Shown here: one piece after another, positions 1 through 4,143 of the stretch
How the letters are laid out: the number at the start of each line of letters is the position of its first letter
Position numbering within the stretch: position 1 is the stretch's first letter
NCBI GenBank assembly: GCA_022866005.1
Contig: JALHTV010000187.1
Span: 1 to 14,230 of the forward strand
DNA: 14,230 nucleotides
Origin: Phycisphaerae bacterium
Lineage (GTDB): Bacteria; Planctomycetota; Phycisphaerae; SM23-33
Direction: 5' to 3'
The notes under the pieces: generated by a model
Seen by the model: the letters and a program-made list of their open reading frames with translations, nothing else
Database searches by the model: none
Told to the model about the DNA's origin: nothing
Made by a program: the position numbers and the translations under genes

Positions 1-1
1 C

Positions 2-145
2 CTGGTGCGATTCCGCCTGGTGGAGTTGCTGTCGGCGGGCGGGGAGGGCAAGGCCCAGAAGACGATCGACCTGCTGGCCCGCGACGCCGACGCGCTGGTC
101 CGCCAGATGGCCTCGGCGTTCGCGCCGGCCACGGGCAGACCGTAG
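2..145 (+). CDS. C-terminal fragment of an unrecognised protein
   Basis: An open frame enters from the left edge and ends at TAG (143-145), giving 47 residues (LVRFRLVELLSAGG at the start, ATGRP at the end). The fragment looks helical and amphipathic. The stretch DADALVRQMASAF resembles the second helix of a HEAT-type repeat, but one half-repeat is too little for a family call. The codons are GC-rich like those of the neighbouring genes. It is followed by 126 bp without a gene before the aldolase, so it may be the previous gene of the same transcription unit. Its function is unknown. Confidence 0.55.
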   Translation: MVRFRLVELLSAGGEGKAQKTIDLLARDADALVRQMASAFAPATGRP

Positions 146-271
146 ACACAGCCGCCACCCACCCCATCCGGCGCCGTTCCAGGCGGGCCATCCGCGGCCT
201 TGCGGCCTGCGGGGCTGGTGGATAGGCTAGCTGTGTTCCCCTGGCAGCGTTTCCGTGGGAGAGCCGACGCA

Positions 272-928
272 ATGTCCAATCGAGCGGCAGCCGTCAAGCG
301 GCTGTGCGAGAAGGGTGTGGTCGCCGTGGTCCGCGCCGCCAGCAGCGGGCAGCTCGTGGACGTGGTGCGGGCGCTGCTGGCCGGGGGGGTGGAGTGCGTG
401 GAGATCACCATGACCACGCCCAATGCCCTCCAGGTCATCCGCGACTGCCGCTCGGCCGTGCCGGAGGCGATGATCGGTGTGGGCAGCGTGCTGGATGAGG
501 GCACCGCCCAGGCCGCCATCGCCGCCGGGGCGCAGTTCGTCGTCTCGCCCGTGTTCTGCCCCCAGGTGGTCGGCGCCGCCCACGAGGCCGACCTGCCGGT
601 CGTCCCCGGGGCGATGACGCCCACGGAGATCCTCACCGCGCACCAGGCCGGGGCCGACATCGTGAAGGTGTTCCCCGGTGGACAGTTTGGGCCCAGCTAC
701 TTCCGCGACATTCTGGCCCCGATGCCGCACCTGAAACTCTCACCTACCGGCGGAGTGGACCTGACCACCGCCGCCGACTGGATCGCCGCCGGGGCCGTGA
801 CGCTGGGCATCGGCTCGGCGCTGGTGACCCGATCGGCCCTTGCCAGCGGCAAGGTGAATGAGATTACCGACCTCGCGCGGCAGTACGTGCGCATCGTGGA
901 CGAGGCCCGCGCCGCCAAGAAGAAATAG
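272..928 (+). CDS. eda: KDPG/KHG aldolase (2-keto-3-deoxy-6-phosphogluconate / 4-hydroxy-2-oxoglutarate aldolase)
   Basis: This is a 218-residue class I aldolase of the Eda/KdgA family, close to the usual length. The family splits KDPG into pyruvate and glyceraldehyde 3-phosphate (Entner-Doudoroff and sugar-acid catabolism) or 4-hydroxy-2-oxoglutarate into pyruvate and glyoxylate; the sequence does not say which substrate is preferred. The VEITMTTP segment carries the general acid/base Glu (E44). The VKVFPG motif carries the Schiff-base Lys (K132), and SPTGGVD (157-163) is the phosphate-binding loop. The position equal to Arg49 of E. coli Eda is Thr48 here, a change also seen in some other family members. 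The start at 272 is preferred over an in-frame ATG at 200 because a GGGAGAG ribosome-binding site lies about 8 bases upstream and the protein then begins where the family normally does. A weak promoter-like pair (TTGCGG at 200-205, TAGGCT at 223-228) lies upstream. The next gene follows after 28 bp. Confidence 0.93.
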   Translation: MSNRAAAVKRLCEKGVVAVVRAASSGQLVDVVRALLAGGVECVEITMTTPNALQVIRDCRSAVPEAMIGVGSVLDEGTAQAAIAAGAQFVVSPVFCPQVVGAAHEADLPVVPGAMTPTEILTAHQAGADIVKVFPGGQFGPSYFRDILAPMPHLKLSPTGGVDLTTAADWIAAGAVTLGIGSALVTRSALASGKVNEITDLARQYVRIVDEARAAKKK

Positions 929-956
929 ACCCCTCGCTACCCCGGACGGGAAGATC

Positions 957-1757
957 ATGACCCACAAGACCTTCATCGCAGCCGCTCACGGCCTTCACTG
1001 GTTGACTCACCGACCGGGCTACATGCTCCTGGCAGCGGCCGAGGAGGGCCTCGCCGAAGAGCCGCCCGGCCGCTTCGCGCGGGGGTGGCTGAGCGTGATG
1101 GTGGCGTCCATCCTGTGGGGATGCTGCTCGGTGGTTCTGTGGAGCTGGACGTGGAGTCTGTTTAAGGACTTCTCGGGCATTCCGCTGATGCCGATGGCCG
1201 TGGTGCTGGCGATCGGCCTGATGGGGCTGTACGCCCGCAGCGTGCTGGCGCTGGCGGAGTCCCTGGTGGGTCGCGACGGGCGCCAGACAGTCGCCGTGGC
1301 GGCCTTGGTGAGCCTCTGGGCGCTGATGCTCCTGGGGATCCGCAGCTGGAACCCCGACTTCCCGCACTACCTGCCGCCGGTGCTTCAGTGGACGCGCCCG
1401 CGGATGATGTTCCGCGCGCTGCTGCTGGCCCCGGTCTGGGGCGGCTGGGCGATGCTCCTGGCGGGGCAGTTCTGCCGACCCAGCGCGCGGACCGACCCGG
1501 TCATAACGGCCTTTGCACGCGGGTGCGGCCCGATGACGGCGACGATCGTCCTGGCCGCCCTGGTGGTGGCGACCGTGACGTACTACAACAACCTGCCCTG
1601 GACGCAACTGAGCATCTCGGCCACGCCGGTCGTGGTCGCGGCGGCCGGCGGGGTGCTGCTGTGCCGCCGCTGGGGCGGGCTGTGCCGATCGGCGCTGCTG
1701 GCGACGAACCTGTTGACCCAGATCGCCTTCCTGCTGGCGTATCTGGCCAACCGGTGA
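957..1757 (+). CDS. polytopic inner-membrane protein of unknown function
   Basis: This 266-residue protein is not assigned to a family. A short N-terminal part rich in His and Ala (1-42) is followed by about six hydrophobic segments, near residues 43-66, 78-100, 110-128, 152-171, 193-210 and 222-262 (the last may be two). Short charged loops separate them (ESLVGRDGRQ at 101-110; SARTDPV at 176-182). No catalytic motif, ATP-binding site or signal peptide was recognised. The ATG at 957 is chosen because GGGAAG sits directly upstream, although only 3 bases away, which is short. An in-frame ATG at 858 would overlap the aldolase by 71 bp and is unlikely. The gene lies 28 bp after the aldolase and 50 bp before purC on the same strand, so co-transcription is plausible, but it does not suggest a function. 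Confidence 0.7.
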   Translation: MTHKTFIAAAHGLHWLTHRPGYMLLAAAEEGLAEEPPGRFARGWLSVMVASILWGCCSVVLWSWTWSLFKDFSGIPLMPMAVVLAIGLMGLYARSVLALAESLVGRDGRQTVAVAALVSLWALMLLGIRSWNPDFPHYLPPVLQWTRPRMMFRALLLAPVWGGWAMLLAGQFCRPSARTDPVITAFARGCGPMTATIVLAALVVATVTYYNNLPWTQLSISATPVVVAAAGGVLLCRRWGGLCRSALLATNLLTQIAFLLAYLANR

Positions 1758-1807
1758 GGCCCCCCGTGCGCTTGACGGCCTAGCCGGGGCGGAGGTAGAA
1801 GCGAACC

Positions 1808-2701
1808 ATGCGAACCACGGCGTTGCTGACGACCTCCATTGGGGGCCTCCCCAAGCGGTCCGGCAAGGTGCGCGACATCTATGACCTGGGCGACCGCTTG
1901 CTGATCGTCGCCACCGACCGCATCAGCGCCTACGACGTGGTCATGCCGAACGGTATTCCCGACAAGGGCCGCGTGCTCACGCAGATCAGCGCGTTCTGGT
2001 TCCGCCGGCTGGCCGGCGTCACCGCGCATCACCTGCTGTCCACCGAGCTGGCCGACCTGCCCGACGACTGCCGCGACGAGGAGATCGCCGGGCGGTTCAT
2101 GCTCTGCCGCAAGGCCGACGTCGTGCCCATCGAGTGCGTGGTGCGTGGGTACCTCGCCGGCAGCGGCTGGCGGGAGTACAAGGCCACCGGGGCGGTCTGT
2201 GGCGTGAAGCTGCCCAAGAAGCTCAAGCAGGGCTCGCAACTGCCCGAGGCGATCTTCACCCCCGCCACCAAGGCCGCCACCGGCCACGATGAGAACATCA
2301 CCTTTGAGGCCGCGGCCAAGCGGGTGGGGAACCAGACCATCACCGAGCTGCGGGACAAGTCCCTCGCCATCTACATCGAGGCCCGCGCCTACGCCGCCGA
2401 GCGTGGCATCCTGGTGGCCGATACGAAGCTCGAGTGGGGGCGGCTACCGGACGGCAAGCTCCTCCTGATCGACGAGTGCCTCACCCCGGACTCCTCGCGC
2501 TTCTGGCCGGCGGAGGACTACCAGCCCGGGCGCGACCAGCCCAGCTTCGACAAGCAGTACCTCCGCGACTGGCTGGACGAGATCAAGTTCGACCGCAAGC
2601 CCCCCGCGCCGCTGCTGCCGCAGGAGGTCGTCGAGGCCACGCGGGCCAAGTACGTCGAGGCCTACACCCGCCTGACGGGCCAGCCGTTCCCGTGGGAATA
2701 G
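1808..2701 (+). CDS. purC: phosphoribosylaminoimidazole-succinocarboxamide synthase (SAICAR synthetase)
   Basis: This 297-residue enzyme joins CAIR and aspartate using ATP to make SAICAR in de novo purine synthesis in the cytoplasm. Recognisable blocks in order are GKVRDIYDLG (19-28, ATP-binding start), VATDRISAYDVVMP (34-47), IECVVRGYLAGSGWREY (108-124), FTPATKAATGHDENI (150-164, the classic SAICAR signature), LVADTKLEWG (202-211, the second signature) and DECLTPDSSRFWP (222-234). The length of about 300 residues matches the longer fungal/planctomycete-like form rather than the roughly 237-residue E. coli form. A GGAGG at 1791-1795 precedes the ATG with a long spacing of 12. The gene is the last of three same-strand genes, and a strong hairpin follows at 2859-2885. 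All key motifs are present, so an active enzyme is expected. Confidence 0.96.
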   Translation: MRTTALLTTSIGGLPKRSGKVRDIYDLGDRLLIVATDRISAYDVVMPNGIPDKGRVLTQISAFWFRRLAGVTAHHLLSTELADLPDDCRDEEIAGRFMLCRKADVVPIECVVRGYLAGSGWREYKATGAVCGVKLPKKLKQGSQLPEAIFTPATKAATGHDENITFEAAAKRVGNQTITELRDKSLAIYIEARAYAAERGILVADTKLEWGRLPDGKLLLIDECLTPDSSRFWPAEDYQPGRDQPSFDKQYLRDWLDEIKFDRKPPAPLLPQEVVEATRAKYVEAYTRLTGQPFPWE

Positions 2702-2707
2702 CTGAGG

Positions 2708-2756
2708 GATTGCGGATTGCGGAATTCGGATTGCGGATTTGAGATTGCGGGTTGGG
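2708..2756 (+). repeat. tandem 7-bp repeat array, unit GATTGCG
   Basis: Seven consecutive heptamers start 6 bp after the purC stop. Exact GATTGCG units lie at 2708, 2715, 2729 and 2743. Variant units at 2722 (GAATTCG), 2736 (GATTTGA) and 2750 (GGTTGGG) keep the 7-bp register. The AT-rich units stand out from the GC-rich surroundings. The arrangement resembles the heptameric STRR-type intergenic repeats described in cyanobacteria; relatedness is not claimed. No protein is read from it with confidence. Confidence 0.85.
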
Positions 2757-2780
2757 ACTGCGGGGACGGGCCTGTCGCTG

Positions 2781-2815
2781 TCCAATCGTCAATAGTCAAT
2801 CGTCAATTGCCAATT
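2781..2815 (-). repeat. second 7-bp repeat array, unit GTCAATC (GATTGAC on the minus strand)
   Basis: Five heptamers in register are TCCAATC (2781), GTCAATA (2788), GTCAATC (2795), GTCAATT (2802) and GCCAATT (2809). Read on the minus strand the unit is GATTGAC, which shares GATTG with the GATTGCG unit of the first array. The two arrays therefore lie in inverted orientation, separated by 24 bp. The array ends in a 10-bp palindrome, GCCAATTGGC (2809-2818). Confidence 0.8.
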
Positions 2816-2858
2816 GGCCTTTGCAGGTTCTGCCGCGTGGCCCAATAAGAAAGTTGAA

Positions 2859-2885
2859 CGGGGCGACCTTGGGCAGGTCGCCCCG
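2859..2885. terminator. rho-independent terminator-like hairpin, possibly bidirectional
   Basis: A perfect 10-bp stem, CGGGGCGACC (2859-2868) pairing with GGTCGCCCCG (2876-2885), encloses a 7-base loop. On the plus strand it is followed by the pyrimidine tract TCCTTTCCCT. On the minus strand it is followed by TTCAACTTTCTT. It lies 158 bp after purC and about 200 bp beyond the end of the convergent minus-strand regulator gene, so it could end both transcripts. Confidence 0.75.
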
Positions 2886-3083
2886 TCCTTTCCCTCGTCC
2901 CGTTCTGTGCTGCCGCCCCCGCTTTCCTCCCACACCGCCTCGGCGGCGCCGGCAGCGGGCTGTGTCCGCTGCACGCCAGAACCGGGATGTTGTTACAGTC
3001 GGGCCGCCCTTTTCTCGGAACGCACATATCCGGTACCCTCCGGACGGCCCGTGATTCGCACAGGCGGCCAGGCCGCCTGATGT
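2886..3083. other. non-coding stretch between the terminator and the regulator gene
   Basis: This is the rest of the 382-bp gap between purC and the minus-strand regulator. No reading frame has a ribosome-binding site or a recognisable protein. A short palindrome occupies 3061-3079 (CAGGCGGC, loop CAG, GCCGCCTG), only 4 bp beyond the regulator's stop codon. It could be a stability hairpin at the 3' end of that mRNA, but no T-run follows it on the minus strand, so it is not called a terminator. A TTGTTACAG segment at 2990-2998 has no matching -10 element. Nothing else was recognised. Confidence 0.4.
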
Positions 3084-3701
3084 TCACGTTTCCATCACGC
3101 CGGCGGCGGCGGTCAACTGGGCGGGCGTGTACGGCTTGGCCAGGAACGCATCGAACCCCTGCCGCAGCAGGGCCTGAGCCTTCGCGACCGACAACTCCGC
3201 CGACACAGCCACCAGCCGCGCCGATGAGAGGGCGGCGTTTTCTTTCACGTTGCGACAGATATCCGCGGCGTCCTGGCCGTCACCCACGTCCAGCACGATC
3301 ACGTGAGGACGGAACTGCTGGGCCAGCACGCCGGCCTCGAACAGATTGCCCGCCGTGCGCACCTCACAGTGGTCCGAGTCGCCCAGGGCCTCGACCACCT
3401 CCAGCGTTGCGGCGGTGTCCATCAGCAGGAGGCGGCAGGGCCCGCTGTCCATCGCGTCGGTGGGAATCCCATGGGCCCGGAGGAACGCCAGCAGGTGCTC
3501 GGCCGGGATTCGCCGGTCCCGGCTGCCGGGGATGCGGTAGCCGCGGAGCTGGCCGCTATCGACCCACTTGCTGACGGTGCGCGGGGCCACGTGGCAGATT
3601 CGCGCCACCTCGCCGGTCGTGTAGACAGCTTTTCGCTGAAGGGTTTGCATAGCCATCAGGTGCGGGCCAAAGCAAGCAGACCGCGCCGCTAGGGAATTCA
3701 T
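3084..3701 (-). CDS. excisionase/MerR-type helix-turn-helix protein fused to a receiver-like domain
   Basis: This 205-residue protein has a small DNA-binding domain (about 26-82: VYTTGEVARI, TVSKWVDSG, then YRIPGSRDRRIP) followed by a response-regulator receiver fold (about 88-203). This architecture is common in planctomycetes and unlike the usual receiver-first order. In the receiver, D138 (VIVLDVGDG) matches the phosphoacceptor, S167 (VAVSAE) the switch Ser/Thr and K189 (FLAKPY) the conserved Lys. The acidic pair at the first strand is reduced to a single Asp (D95 in LLLMDTAATLE), so phosphorylation may be weak or absent. The start at 3701 is chosen because a CGAGGT ribosome-binding site lies 5 bases upstream. 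Starts at 3656 or 3650 fit the domain edge but lack such a site, and an ATG at 3791 is also possible. The gene converges on purC and is divergent from the peptidase gene, so it may regulate that gene or itself (inference). Confidence 0.85.
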   Translation of the reverse strand: MNSLAARSACFGPHLMAMQTLQRKAVYTTGEVARICHVAPRTVSKWVDSGQLRGYRIPGSRDRRIPAEHLLAFLRAHGIPTDAMDSGPCRLLLMDTAATLEVVEALGDSDHCEVRTAGNLFEAGVLAQQFRPHVIVLDVGDGQDAADICRNVKENAALSSARLVAVSAELSVAKAQALLRQGFDAFLAKPYTPAQLTAAAGVMET

Positions 3702-3867
3702 CGGACCTCGGGGCTGAATCTTTAGTAGCGCCCAAAGTGTCTTTCCGATCCGCCACGCCACGAGACTCCCCCGCGCGAAACGCCGCTCCATCCGCCCCCC
3801 GTTCGCCTCCGCAAAACCCCGTCTGCACGGCGCGGCACCATCCAGTTCCGGGCCGGCGGCTGCCAAA

Positions 3868-3924
3868 TTGACAGGCCCCTTGCGGCGGGCGAGCCTTCGC
3901 GCTTGACAGGCCTTAGCAGCGGGG
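3868..3924 (+). repeat. direct repeat TTGACAGGCC, 35 bp apart, candidate operator
   Basis: The exact 10-mer TTGACAGGCC occurs at 3868-3877 and again at 3903-3912. Similarity continues with small gaps into TTGCGGCGGG versus TTAGCAGCGGGG, giving imperfect copies of about 22 bp. The second copy contains the putative -35 element of the peptidase promoter. Two sites 35 bp apart (a little over three helical turns) suit a regulator binding one face of the DNA; this function is inferred. Confidence 0.55.
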
Positions 3925-3931
3925 TTAGATT
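3903..3931 (+). promoter_or_regulatory. putative sigma70-type promoter for the secreted peptidase
   Basis: A consensus TTGACA (3903-3908) is followed, with 17-bp spacing, by TAGATT (3926-3931, 4 of 6 matches to TATAAT). Transcription would start near 3938, giving a leader of about 205 bases before the start at 4144. The palindrome AGCTCGAGCT (3937-3946) would lie at the start site and might act as an operator. Confidence 0.45.
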
Positions 3932-4075
3932 GGTATAGCTCGAGCTCTATGGTCAGCTTTTCCACTCGGGAGCGGTGGAGCTTTCTGGCTGTCCCTGGGA
4001 GGGGATGCGGCGGGCCTCGCTTACCCGCAAAGGCCGCCCGGCCGAGTTCCCAATGAAGCGCCGCTGTTTGTTGCG

Positions 4076-4100
4076 CGCGCCGGCCCTGTGGGGCCGCGCG
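4076..4100 (+). promoter_or_regulatory. GC-rich hairpin in the peptidase leader
   Basis: CGCGC-C-GGCCC (4076-4086, with one bulged C) pairs with GGGCC-GCGCG (4091-4100) around a TGTG loop, giving ten G-C pairs. It ends about 28 bases before the ribosome-binding site GGGAAGG (4129-4135), so the site is left free. It might stabilise the mRNA or be part of a larger structured leader. No T-run follows, so it is not a terminator or a clear attenuator. Confidence 0.45.
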
Positions 4101-4143
4101 GGCAGGTTGGTAGATGGTCCTAGGCATTGGGAAGGGCCGCTGC

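Larger units (their letters stand above)
3702..4143. other. 442-bp divergent regulatory region
   Basis: This gap separates the minus-strand regulator from the plus-strand secreted peptidase. It contains, left to right, a GC-rich stretch with no recognised feature (3702-3867), a direct repeat (3868-3924), a sigma70-like promoter pointing at the peptidase gene (3903-3931), a 10-bp palindrome (3937-3946) and a long leader with a strong hairpin (4076-4100). No convincing promoter for the minus-strand gene was found. Long frames stay open across it on both strands, but they show no family similarity and are attributed to high GC. Confidence 0.6.

Noticed and set aside
2752..3054. Small plus-strand open frames across the repeat region
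   Set aside because: They read through the heptamers and the terminator hairpin, have no ribosome-binding site and resemble no protein.
3061..3079. Palindrome after the regulator stop codon as a terminator
   Set aside because: The 8-bp stem is good, but no T-run follows on the minus strand. The hairpin at 2859-2885 is a better candidate.
4001..4130. Possible c-di-GMP-I (GEMM) riboswitch in the peptidase leader
   Set aside because: A CGCAAAGGC string (4026-4034) and a GGTTGGTAGATGG string (4104-4116) recall parts of the motif, but the conserved 5' strand and tetraloop-receptor arrangement were not found.
4114..4143. ATG at 4114 as start of the secreted peptidase
   Set aside because: It would add ten residues before the signal peptide and has no ribosome-binding site. 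GGGAAGG fits the ATG at 4144.
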